Assembly (NCBI GenBank): GCA_012064415.1 | Contig: SSNU01000096.1 | Span: forward strand, 473,439-537,438 | Direction of reading: 5' to 3' | DNA: 64,000 nt | Source of the DNA: Gyrodactylus bullatarudis | Lineage: Eukaryota > Platyhelminthes > Monogenea > Gyrodactylidea > Gyrodactylidae | In this document: positions 35,986 to 46,914 of the stretch, one piece after another | Layout of the letters: the number at the start of each line of letters is the position of its first letter | Numbering within the stretch: the stretch's first letter is position 1 | The notes under the pieces: model-generated | Seen by the model: only the letters and a program-made list of their open reading frames with translations | Databases searched by the model: none | Told to the model about the DNA's origin: nothing | Position numbers and translations under genes: made by a program

Positions 35986-37605
35986 ATTATTCAAGAGTTT
36001 TTATGTTTGTAATGAGGGGGGATCCTAAATGGCTCTTTTCATAAACCAATTTGTATAGACCCTTTTAGTCTTGGTTTACTTTTGAATTGGAACCTGTTTG
36101 CGGTAAGAATCTCGAAGAATGAATTAATTAAAACACTTTTCGGAAGAATTAATGGATACGCTTAACCTGACAGGTACAAAACAAAAAGAACCTGTAAAGA
36201 TTTCTCTCATTTTTTGAATGGCAGAAAGATTCTGGTTTATTTCACATGGTTTTCAACGAATATCTCATCTCTCTATTCTTGCGTGTGTATTATTTCTTTG
36301 TTGTTGTTGTTGTTCTTGGTAACTTTGATTTTTTTACTTTTACACAATTTCATTCATTGCTAAATATATATAAATATTAGCTATCATTACAAGGTTCTCT
36401 CTTTTTTCATATTTCTAATGTACGGCTATATGAGAATTTGGTGACTGCATGTCTTTTACTTCTTCTCTCTTTCTTTGGATTATTCTCTTATAAAACGCGA
36501 ACTAACCAAGTCTTGTCTCATTTGCAATTCTAATTAGATTCACTCTTAGGGTTTTCTCTCGTTGCATATAAACTCGAGAGTTGTAATAGAGTAATATGTA
36601 AGGCTAAATCTATCTTTTTCTTATTGGAGGAAAAATCTTTTCAACATAATGGCATAGATTTTTCAATACTAATTTGTTTTTAATCAAACGATTCTTTGCT
36701 TGAAAAACTTTAATCTAAAAGTTTCTAATTCTTAGAAAGATTACCACATATACAAATTACAGTTTGACCATAAATCTTGAACACAACAACTCCTTCCCAT
36801 ACTTGGTTACTTGATAAAAGTTTATAATTTTCTCTTTGAAATTTGTTTAGCCTGAATTATAGATTAACTAATAGGTTAATTTAGCTGATAAATAAATTAT
36901 TTTCCTGAAATTGATTAATGACAAATATTACGACGTCTGCCTTTGATTAAAACTAAATCAATTTATATAAAAGATGTTATCCATCAGATTTCTGTCATTT
37001 TGTGAGAAGACATGATGCTGATCTGGTGAAAAGAGGTGTCAAGACTAAGGAGGGGCGCAAAAGGGATCATACAAGTTGAATGTTTCATTAAAACTCAACT
37101 GACAGGTTATTTTGATAAGGGAAAGGCTTGTCGCCCACATGACGTACGTGAAAACTGTCAAATTGATCCAGCAAAATTGATCCTTCAAGAAACATCTCAA
37201 AAATCAGGGTAGACTTTTCACTCTCTCCTAGTTGCTAACAAATCTTTATACCATTTTTTATTGTAAAATGGTCGTAAATATACAATTTGTTACAGCGCTT
37301 TCTCATTTTATTTAGCTAGCATGCGTAGGATAACCTAGACTAGACACCCAAATGGACAAAATAATAGAACATGCATTAATTGGGTTAGGAACAAATAAAA
37401 AGTTATTGTTACACTTTTGCCACACTCGTAAAACTCTGATTGGGCACATCCATTTAATAATCTCTAGGCTTTTAGATCCCTAATTTGGTCTAATTTATCT
37501 CTGGAATTTTCCTCCTAGTCATTCTAATCGTTAATTTTATTAAATTATCTTGAAGAGAAAAGGCAAAAAGCTTACATCTGTCAGGGGAAGTTGAAGATTG
37601 TAAAG

Positions 37606-38284
37606 TTGGTTGATATGAAGTTGGGAATCTATGATTTTTATAGAAATCTCGATTTTTTCATCACAAATTCGAATATGTTAAAGATTTTTCGAAATCCTAC
37701 TCAATGAGTAGTGCTCATGTTACCCACTTTTACCATTCGAAGAAAATAATTCCGAAAAATATATTTTTATGGTCATTTTTCAATTTGCAATTTGTCGCTG
37801 AAATCCCATTTTTTCAAACTTTGAACTGAAATGTTTTATTGATTTGAAAGTTTTAGGGTGATCAAAAGAGTTTTTTCAAGATCAGGACTGGACAAGAAAA
37901 TTAATTCATCTGAATCTTATGTGATGCATAGCCTAATTATCGTTTGGTTGGTGAATTTCAATTTTTTGATCCTTTTCACTACTTGAAAATCAATGAAATT
38001 TCGATTATTCAAAATCTCTCAAAAATGGGGTAACTGTCGGTAATTTGACGGTGCTAGTCAGCTTTCTTGTCTAATCTTGATTCTGAAAAACCTCTTTTGA
38101 TCAACCTCCAACTTTGAACCGAAAATTTTTATTGATTTGAAAGTTCGAAAAAATGGGATTTTGGCGCCAAATGAATGAAAAATGTCCATTTTATTCATAA
38201 AAATAATTTTTTTTTCAAATGGTAAAAGTGGGCAACATGAGTGAGGTTCCAAAAAATCTTCCCAACTTCATATTAATTAGCTTT
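37606..38284. repeat. Palindromic element, type B copy
   Basis: The left end 'gttgatatgaagttgggaat' is followed by 'ctatgatttttatagaaatc'; the right end carries 'cccaacttcatattaattag'. The inner paired blocks 'gttgcccacttttac' and 'gtaaaagtgggcaacatga' are almost exact complements. It is noncoding. Confidence 0.75.
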
Positions 38285-38460
38285 ATAATCAATTCTCCCG
38301 AACATAGATTTTGTTCGTATGATTTTATAAAGAAGTTCTCTTTAACCAATACATCTAGACTGTCATCCCCAGGACATTTGTAGTAAGAATAGATAAATTC
38401 GAAATTAAAACAGTATGATCTTCTCGTTTTGTCATAGCCGTGTGTACTTCTTCTATATAA

Positions 38461-38980
38461 ACCTAATTGATATGAAGATGAGAATTTACTACTTTTACAA
38501 AAAACTCAACATTTTTCTCAGGAAAAAATTTATTTTTCAAATTTTATGATAAAATGAGCCAATAAGTTGTGGAAATTAAAAAAAAATTAATGAAAAATTC
38601 AATCTGACCAAAATTAGATGAAGAATTCGAATTTACCTCCAGAAATTCACAGAAATTCGTCATTATGGTGGGAAATCGAAAAAATCGATCATCATGATGG
38701 GGAATGATCCAGTATTTAAAAGTTTAAATTTTTCTGGAAAACAGTAGAATCCTTTCTTCCTCCACGGTCCAATTCGAATGATTTTTCTAATGCTGATCTC
38801 AAATATTTGCATTTAACTGGTTCAAATCTTTGAAATCGATAAAAATTTTGAGCTCAAAAGTTGAAAAAGTGGAAATTTGGGGCATTTTCAAAATTCGAAA
38901 AATGGTCTTATTTTGGTTAGACTTTTTTGAGAAAAATATTGAGTTTTTTGTAAAAATAGTAAATTCTCATCTTCATAACT
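38461..38980. repeat. Palindromic element, type A copy
   Basis: The left end 'cctaattgatatgaagatga' is followed by 'gaatttactacttttacaaa'; the right end complement 'gtaaaaatagtaaattctca' is followed by 'tcttcat'. It is shorter than the 23284 copy, with part of the left arm deleted. Confidence 0.75.
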
Positions 38981-38999
38981 TTATATGATATTGCAAGTG

Positions 39000-39090
39000 C
39001 ATTGAAATTTATAAATCAATAGAATATTTTCTTTAGGTTAACCTGAACAAACTCAATACAATGCTTAGAATTCGTAGATCTACCAGAAAA
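39000..39090 (-). repeat. Fragment related to the decayed Penelope-like element
   Basis: The block 'tgaaatttataaatcaatag' then 'aatattttctttagg' resembles 42683-42713 ('tggaaatttgtagatcaata', 'gagtcttttctttagg'), which encodes the stretch just upstream of the GIY-YIG domain. It looks like a small piece of a second copy. Confidence 0.35.
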
Positions 39091-39989
39091 TTTTGAACTC
39101 AAAGTATTTTTTACACCTCCTTAGAAACCTCCTTAGAAAATTTCGATACCTCGATCAATAAATGAGATTCTTGTATAATATATCATAGGATTCTGTTGTA
39201 TAACACATCATGGTAATACATTGTACAACATTTTAATTGAATTTTATTTATTTACACTTCTCAGTGATAAACATATTTACAAATCCTCAGCAAATATTAC
39301 TAGTAGTAGTAGTCTATATGTAGAACATGACAGTAAATAAAAAGACCAACAGGGCCCGCAACAACAAGCATTCGCCTTGAGGAACTTTTCACCAAATTTT
39401 GATTAAACTTTCTTCCCCTCAACTCTCTCTTCTATCATCATCAACTATAGAAGAAGAGGGGGGGACCTTGTTGATTTGACTAATTTATTTTTTCCTTCAC
39501 GCCAGGCACTACTATCATCCTTTTTGACGATTATCATAAATTCTGTTGGGTGTTTTATTTTTTCGTTTTAATCAAGATATTCCATGTATTCTTCTTCATA
39601 ACACCGTGTTGAATGAGCAATGCACACTAGATAAATAGACATGTGTGAGTAGTTTTCCCGCTAGATATGCTGGAAAACATTTTACTCCCTTAAATGAAGG
39701 AGTAGATTTTAATCTAGTTTGAGTCCATGTTGTTGTTTCATTTGTAAGGTGATAGAGATAACCGTTCCCCCTTTATTATTTACTCAACTGGATATCGTAC
39801 AGTTTGGTACATTTTTTGCACATTTGGTTGCTGGGAGCCATCAGGGGAGGGACACTCAAAGTGAGAAGGATACTACTACACTTCCTCTGAAGAAATTCAA
39901 CAATTTCAACAGATTGTACAGCCTCCAGTATGTATAATTGACTTGTTTGTACCCCTTATTCCTTTAGCAGGATGATTAGGAATGCTCTC

Positions 39990-40190
39990 CAATCTTCAAA
40001 ATTGGCGTCATGATCTAAATAAAGTTGGCTGATCTATTTTTAGAAATCTAGGAGGAAAAATATTCTGACTATTCTCATTTGTAAGGTCATTTTCAATTTG
40101 AATCTGAATTACCATTTTTAGAACTTTGAGAAAGAAATTCATTTTTTTGTAAAAATCATAGACCCTTAACTTCATATCAACTTAACCCTA
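39990..40190. repeat. Partial palindromic element, type B/C end
   Basis: Its right end reads 'aaaaatcatagacccttaac' then 'ttcatatcaactta', matching the shared terminus of the palindromic superfamily; the left part has 'ggcgtcatgatctaa'. Only one arm is recognisable. Confidence 0.4.
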
Positions 40191-41219
40191 ATTATAATTA
40201 TAAAAAGTAGAAGGTCTATTCTGTGTATTTGCAAAAAATAGAAGATTATTAGGAAATTTTTCGAAAACACTTTTCATTCAGTAGAATTATTATTCTTGAA
40301 AATAATAGAAGTAACTAGAGTACACGTTGCAATCAATACAAGAGATTTGAAAACACGTTCCATTTAATATAAAATACCTTTTATGTAACAAAAGATTACT
40401 TAAAGTTTATTTAAATGTCAAACCTAGCCTCAAGACCGTAGTATTTTAACAAGGTTGATTTCCTTTTTTAATACAAATGGCACTAATTTCAAATGATCTA
40501 GAATTCTCTTCCAAATGATCATCAGTAAAGTCATAAACTATCTTGATGAATTTTCCGGAAACGTTAGTAGGAATTATAAACCGACTCAGTCTACCTGAAG
40601 ATACTATCAAGTGAGATGTGTAGAATCTATTTGTCCGTTTATCTTGAAATTCTATAAAAACAATGATGGATTATTCTACCAAACTGATTATTTACCAAGT
40701 AACGTAAAATTTTTATTGAATGAAAATTTCCTAATAATCAATTTTGAATAATTTTTTTATTCACTGGCATAAATATTATTTATTAAATAATGCCTACTCT
40801 CAAGCGGCTGGTATGTTTGGAGCGGACTTTCTCAATCTTGAATCATATTCTAACAAAGAACAATGGACTGGAAATCTTAAAGTGCAATTTAAATATGCTT
40901 TTACATCAAAATATGCATTTTAATGTAATAATTCCGAAGATAAATACATTTTATGTAATTTACAGTATTTCACCGGCGTAATGATAAGTATACTACGTAG
41001 TTATGACATGTTTTGAATCTCGAAGCAGTGCCACAATCCCATTTTTTTAACTTTGAGTTGAAACAATAGGATAAGAAATTCGATTATCACGATAAAACTT
41101 TAGATAAATCCGTCATCTTGATCATCTGGGATTTTGAATCATCAAAAATAGTCCCCTTGTACAAAGTTTGCAATAATTTTTACAATCTGTGAGATTTTTT
41201 GGTTTTTAAAAACGTTAAA

Positions 41220-41560
41220 ATTTAATTGGAATCTGTGTCTGAGGGGCTGCAGGGTAGTCAATAGTATTGTAAAACCTCTTGAGGAGCGTAGATGATAACA
41301 GCGGTCAGGAGGAGGAGAAATCTTGTGGTAGAGTGCTGCAGACGAGGGTGGAGATTTGATTTGTTAAGTAGCTCTTTGTACAAGTAGCTCAAAACAAGAT
41401 CGGAGGAACTGATACTGGAGAGTTTCAATTTTTTAAATTTTCCCCGCTGGTAGGTTACATAACAAAGAAGCTCCGTAGTCGAGATGGAGCAGAATACATT
41501 GTTTGAATAACAGCAGTGTTAGGTCTGATGCATGAACGAATTTTAGTAGGAAGTACGATT
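41220..41560 (-). pseudogene. Possible remnant of a non-LTR retrotransposon reverse transcriptase
   Basis: GC content rises relative to its surroundings. The minus-strand frames, read with frameshifts, include 'LLHLDYGASLLCNLPAGK', which resembles the 'L.PHLDY(G/C)..VW' motif after the RT thumb in LINE elements, followed by a Leu-rich stretch. Stops and frameshifts interrupt it. The identification rests on one short motif. Confidence 0.3.
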
Positions 41561-41649
41561 TGATTCTTAGGGAAAAATGATCAAAAAATCAAAATTCAGT
41601 TTTCATTATATTTGATTTCTTTGTCTAATGTATTGGCTATAATCGTTTG

Positions 41650-41745
41650 GTAGTTGAAGGTTAAACGAATAATTCTTTTGAACACACAAATTAGGTTCTT
41701 TTTACCAGAATATCTACAACTTTGTTTATGGATTTGATCGTTTTC
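41650..41745 (-). repeat. Dispersed repeat F, copy 2 (inverted)
   Basis: It contains 'aaacgaataattcttttgaa' and 'cacacaaattaggttc', the reverse complement of the blocks at 20320-20385 and 57945-57990. Confidence 0.55.
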
Positions 41746-42569
41746 AAAGTGACCCTCTCGTCATCAATTCTCACCTGAATGAAGACCAGCATGTCTTGTC
41801 CTTGAATTTCAAAATTCCTCAAAATACGATCTCAAAGTAATCCTCCTTTCTGTTTCTCATCTGAAGGAATGAATAGTTTTGGTCTTAATCCCCCCCACAC
41901 ACACACTCGTTCACTTACCCTTTTTTCCAATTGAGTGTTAATTTGTAAACTGGCCACGTGTCTCTCAATCAGTTGGTCTGTCTCCTCTTCTTGTTCAGTT
42001 CATCACTCAGCTATAAATTCGAAAATTAATTTGTCAAAGAGATAATCGAACTCGACTAAAGTTTCCTGAAAAAGATCATCTTCTCTAATGCCTTGACAAC
42101 AACATCTATCTCAAGTAAAGTACTATCTAAATCCCTCGTTATTTCCAATATCAATTATACATACTCAGACACAAGCTTTATTTTTTTCATGTTTCTTTTG
42201 TAGCCATTTCTTTGTTCGAGGTTGTATTATGAATTAGAAACCAACTATAAGAATGAATATTGTTAAAATTGTTTATATTTTAGAAATTAAGTTGGTTGAC
42301 ACAAAATATATTGGGATTATTCTCGATTCTTCATTGAAAATTTTCTGGATTTGATAATCGTATTGTCTACTATAACCAATTGAAGAAAAGATTCTGAAAG
42401 AGATAACCTATTGAAAAATATGGTAATTTTTCGAATTTCGATTTGAAAGTAAGAGTTTTGTGGTCAAAAGGTGTTTATCAGGATCAGAAAAAAACAATGA
42501 AGCTGAGTATCTGAAACACCCACACATTTCAAATAGAAAAATTAGAAATCGAATCAGCATAGTTTTCAT

Positions 42570-43350
42570 TCTTAAGATGTCTGGTCACCGCAGTATCTTC
42601 ATTGAGGTGATCATAAGATCTTGTTGAAAACTTTTTAATTGTACGTCCTATATACACAAAAGTCTACAGTCAGATGGAAATTTGTAGATCAATAGAGTCT
42701 TTTCTTTAGGCTCAAGTAAATCCTTATGGATCAAACTGAATAATCTCTGATTTTTAAATACAATTTCCAATTATATACTGTCATAAGATGATTGATCAAT
42801 GGGATTAGAAAGTTTTCTCCCAAGAAGATATCTCCTAGAAGAGGACTTAGAGGAGATCCCATTGCTATTTTATATCGTTTTGAATGAACACCTTGTTTTG
42901 AAATGACAAAGGTACAAAAAGTCGTAAAAAGATCTGTTATTTCGTCACTACTAATGTTGCATCCTTCATTTTCATTAATGAAAGATTTTTATTATCGTGA
43001 TGGTATCTTCTATAGGTACATTAGGAAATAAAGAACTAATGTCTAATGAAATCATTTTTCTAGATTCTATATTCAAAACTTTTATTCTTTCTACAAAAGC
43101 AAAAGTATCTTTAACAATATATTTAGTTATTTTTAGTAGCTAAAAAATACTACCAGTTGAATGAATATAGTAAATTACATTCATTGAATTTTGGTATGCT
43201 TGCACTTTTAGTGGGTCAATTCATAGACTTTGGAAAATGAATGATTCACGTTATTTTCTAAAACACGTCCGAAAATCCGATTATTTGTAGATATAAAACC
43301 CCTTCTTTCATATCTACAAATTCAGAGACTATTGTTGAAGGACGTTGTAT
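42570..43350 (-). pseudogene. Decayed Penelope-like retroelement (RT plus GIY-YIG endonuclease)
   Basis: Minus-strand translation, with frameshifts, shows from high to low coordinates: 'FAFVERIKVLNIE', 'KMISLDISSLFPNVPIEDTI' (RT motif like 'FDV.SLFTNVP...T'), 'YKIAMGSPLSPLLGDIF' (the 'GxAMGSPLSPxLAxIFM' motif), then 'FVYIGRTIKKFSTRSYDHLN', a GIY-YIG signature with the downstream Arg and His. RT followed by a C-terminal GIY-YIG domain is the hallmark of endonuclease-bearing Penelope-like elements. Several stops and frame changes show it is dead. The catalytic YxDD region was not found, and pLTRs were not identified. Confidence 0.7.
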
Positions 43351-44756
43351 TGAAAATATGGATTTCTTGTGACAAACAAGGGGAATTTTATTTTTAAATT
43401 AAGGATTAACTCATGCATTGATTAATGTGTTCAAGTCCTCTGAGTGAATCTAATGACTTTTGGATAACCTTTGCTCTCGACACTCTCTCTCTTTCACTCA
43501 CTTTGGCTACAAGCATCCACATTGTATTACATTGTGTACAATAATCCTTCATTTATTTCGTACACCTTTTTACACATTTCCCATCTTATTCACAGACATT
43601 CCCCCTTTTGGATATCATCAACATCTCGAGAGGGAATCAAATAGATGGATAGGGGAGGTGGGGGTAGGAGATGAAACTCTCTAGTCAGTTACAATACCAT
43701 CAATACTGGATGCTATACATACATATTGGGATTAACACTCTCTGTGAACATTTTGGAGACATGAGGAAGCATTAAACTCAAGATTACATTACTCCCTACA
43801 CATTCGAGACTTGTGATGTATTGGTATTATTGATCGCAAGTTAAATGCATATATCTGGGCAGAGGAAAATGAATATCGATAAAAATCTTTGAATAATGCT
43901 TCATTCTCTTTAAAGATTAGAATTTCATCTTTTTATCATCGAATTGTGCTAACAACGAAACAAATAGACCATATATTTACACTTAAAATTCATCATTCTC
44001 GAAAAAATATCACAGGTAATAAAGGGAGAATAAATGAATTTGCTGCAAACTTTTTTCAATCGTAGAACATCACAAATAACCTTGATTCCAAAAGTGGATT
44101 GACAGATTTTCCAGACATGTAGGTAGAAAACCCGGCTCAAAAGGAAGTATTTTTTCTCAGTCCTACGTTCAGAGAGAGATTCGGACCTTCATCAACTAAA
44201 TCTGAATGCCTCCCCCCCTTTATCACAATTATCGCCTTCAGTACTGTTATAACCAATTTTTCCTCTATATATAGAACCTTTGATGAAACAGAGTAACGCC
44301 AATCTAGGTTCTTAATTAATTTCAAAAAGCTACAATGTTCTTCTACAAAGTTACAGAAGACCATGCACAAGCAGTAAAAAAATTAAAGAGTTCAAAAAGT
44401 GTACTGTAATTTAGTGTTAAATAAAATTATTCTTATTCTTGCAAAAAATATTTTCATTTTGCGTCATTTATGGAATTAACCCTTGACGATAATGTATCTA
44501 CTGCTTAGTAGCGTTGTAATTTTAAAATTGAATTATTAACTGAGATCAATGGTACCGTGAATAAGAGACTTTACAGACCCCGATTAAAATTTTAGATCTT
44601 GACTAACTGTAGGGAGAAAACTGTCTAGATTTTTTAGCTTACTATTAAAGATATGAAGCTGAGCAACCATTAGCGTAAAAATATTTAATTTATAATCTTG
44701 CTACTTTTAAGTAAGTCTATGCTCGAAGTTGACTAAATTGATTTTAGAAAATTTCA

Positions 44757-44762
44757 TTTATT
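44757..44762 (-). terminator. Polyadenylation signal AATAAA for PSMB2
   Basis: TTTATT on the plus strand, i.e. AATAAA on the minus strand, begins 13 bases after the PSMB2 stop codon, implying a 3' UTR of only a few tens of bases. Confidence 0.55.
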
Positions 44763-44775
44763 GAATTTTATAAAC

Positions 44776-45378
44776 TTATGCAGCGGTAGGGATAATAAAG
44801 TCGGGAAGCTTATGAATTCCATTTTCATCGACATATTTAAACGAAAATCGATCCATGTTGATAGCGAGACGTTTATGAATTTCACAAATGGCTTCTTTAA
44901 GTAGAGTCATAGCCTGATCAAGAGTCATGTCCTCTTTGTACCCCTTATCGAGAACTGTTAGAGCGAAGTGACCACCATAGCCATGAATTGCATAAGGTAC
45001 TTCAACATGACAAGCCAAGTAATCAATGTAGTGGACACTTGCGCCAGTGTTCTTGTCGAAACCAGCCACTACCATGTTTACATGGTAAGGATGTCGACTT
45101 CTCAAGGCGTTTGCCATGTTTTTGCGTGTGAAATTTGCAGCCGCATTCGGAGTTAACTGATAGCCATTTCTAATCTCGTAGAGTTGCATATTTTGTTGAA
45201 TGTATTCGGCAAAATTGGTTGTGTCACCAGACTCTCCACAAATTCCCATGACAACATTTTTGCTGAGTTCATAAATTTTATCTTCGGTATGCTTGAAGGT
45301 AAGAATTGACATTCCGACACGACAATCAGCAGCAACAATGGCAAAATTTTTGCATCTTAGCCCTATAATACACTCCAT
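44776..45378 (-). CDS. PSMB2: Proteasome subunit beta type-2 (beta4)
   Basis: A single-exon 200-residue protein, the family's usual length (human 201). It starts 'MECIIGLRCKNFAIVAADCR' and contains 'GESGDTTNFAEYIQQNMQLY', 'RNGYQLTPNAAANFTRKNMA', 'YHVNMVVAGFD' and 'AIHGYGGHFALTVLDKGYK', all diagnostic for the non-catalytic beta4 subunit, which has no propeptide and no N-terminal catalytic Thr. It forms part of each inner ring of the 20S core. The lack of introns is unusual among its neighbours. Its start codon is 136 bases from that of the divergent KAT gene, so the two probably share a promoter region. Confidence 0.97.
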   Translation of the reverse strand: MECIIGLRCKNFAIVAADCRVGMSILTFKHTEDKIYELSKNVVMGICGESGDTTNFAEYIQQNMQLYEIRNGYQLTPNAAANFTRKNMANALRSRHPYHVNMVVAGFDKNTGASVHYIDYLACHVEVPYAIHGYGGHFALTVLDKGYKEDMTLDQAMTLLKEAICEIHKRLAINMDRFSFKYVDENGIHKLPDFIIPTAA

Positions 45379-45514
45379 TTGTTAGCAATACTAAGCAAAC
45401 TTTTATATATTGACTTGGATAAAACAATAAATTTCAGCGGGTTTATTTGCAAAATTGTTTATGTCTAATCAAATTTGAAAAATCAATGTTAAATTTGATA
45501 TTAAACTGTCCGAA
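45379..45514. promoter_or_regulatory. Shared divergent promoter region PSMB2/KAT
   Basis: The 136 bases between two divergent start codons must hold both promoters and 5' UTRs. AT-rich, with no clear TATA box. On the PSMB2 side a 'ttgcttag' lies about 15 bases before the ATG and could be a splice acceptor. Confidence 0.45.
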
Positions 45515-46835
45515 ATGACTGACTCATCGTGTCGGTGTAATGACAAACCTTCCGGTCATATTGATGGACAGACCAAAAATCATAATAGTCTAGTTTCATG
45601 TCCAAAATTCACCAGTATTCCACAGAAGCTAAGTAAAAATGTTGCCATTAAAGAAGATTCTATTAAAGCTCAAACTAATGACGAACAAACTACTCCTCCC
45701 GATCCAAATGATACAAACATTTATGATAATTATTCAATCAAGGATTATGACTTGAGGTTGTTCAATATAGCCCTGAGGAATTCTCTTAAACGAGGTCATG
45801 TTGAAGCTCAACTTCATCTAGATTACTCGACCAAGTCGAAAATTGCCTGTCATCTAGAAAAGGAGAAATGTCAAGTTAACTACTCGCTAATTCCCAATTT
45901 TGAGTATCGCCTGGAGTACTGTATATTCGGAGATTACAAACTAAAGACTTTATCAGCCAGCAATTATCCACCCAACATTCTTTGTCAGCCTATTGTCTAT
46001 GTTTGTGAATTTTGTCTTGACTACATGACTCATTTGGAAGCTTATAAACTACACTTGGGACGATGTCAATACAATTTCAACTTTGGCAAAATAGTATACA
46101 GCAAAGACAAGTTTAAAATCTATGAAATTGACGGTGCCCAGTTCCCAAACTATTCCAATCGTTTATGCTTACTCTCAAAGTTGTTCCTATCACAAAAGAC
46201 GGTTTTCTCCATTGATGATGTTACTGATTTTATATTCTATGTACTTACCAAAAAAGATGAAAATTTACAACAAATGATTGGATACTTTTCCAAGCAGAAA
46301 CTTCATGAAACAGTGTCAAGTCAATCAAAGAGTGAAAGCAACAGCTCAAAGCATGTTTACAATAATTTATCTTGTATACTAACCCTGCCACAATATCAAA
46401 ATCAAGGTTTCGGTCGAATGATGATTGAATTCAGCTATCATCTGAGTTTCATCGATGGCAAAATCGGATCTCCAGAGAGGCCTCTCTCCGATTCAGGCCT
46501 TGTGCTTTATAGAAAGCATTGGAGTTGGTATGTCCTTGATTATCTCATCAAGTATGAGGCTGACTCACTTAGCCTAAAGACAGTTAGTAATGCCACTGGC
46601 ATCCATCCAAGAGATATAGCCAGTACTCTTTTGAGTCTTCGTCTTTTGATTCGTTACAATGGCAAGTATCATTTGATAAAGGACAAGGTAAGAGATATTA
46701 TTTACAAAATATTATTTATTCCCGCTAACAAACATTTATTACTCCTAGGAATTGTATCAGGAAAAATTTAAGAAACTTGGAAAACCACGGCCTGACCGTC
46801 GAATTGATTCAAAATATATTATAAATACTTTGTAA
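45515..46835 (+). CDS. Diverged MYST-family histone acetyltransferase
   Basis: Exon 45515-46687 joins exon 46749-46835 across a 61-bp intron, giving 419 residues; reading through the intron would end the protein wrongly at 46771. The MYST domain fills residues about 155-419. It has a C2HC zinc finger ('VCEFC...HLGRC', first Cys 164), an acetyl-CoA loop 'YQNQGFGRMMIEFSYHLS', the catalytic-loop Cys 287 in 'SCILTLPQYQ' and the general-base Glu 321 in 'GSPERPLSD'. The 34-residue Cys-Glu spacing is the same as in KAT5 and KAT8. The ~150-residue N-terminal part has no chromodomain, PHD or other recognised module. A short Ser-rich insert precedes the catalytic Cys. Placement among KAT5/6/7/8 is unclear, with the core somewhat closer to KAT6/KAT7. 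It should acetylate histone tails, though substrate choice is unknown. Confidence 0.85.
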
Positions 46836-46914
46836 AAAAAGAAACATCTCGTCTTTGATTGATGGTACAGACTCAAACCAAGACTAGATTATTGAGCAGG
46901 GGAATGGAACTGTA

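Larger units (their letters stand above)
32541..44756. other. Gene-poor region upstream of POU3
   Basis: About 12 kb without a supported gene. The first part must hold the POU3 promoter and 5' UTR. The rest contains palindromic elements (33973-34771, 35540-35985, 37606-38284, 38461-38980), repeat E and F copies, and decayed retroelements between 41.2 and 43.4 kb. Short open frames in this region sit inside repeats or simple sequence and are not genes. Confidence 0.5.

Noticed and set aside
46688..46771. C-terminal extension of the acetyltransferase ending at a stop at 46771
   Set aside because: It is read-through of a GTAAGA...CCTAG intron; splicing restores a sensible MYST C-terminus ending at 46835.
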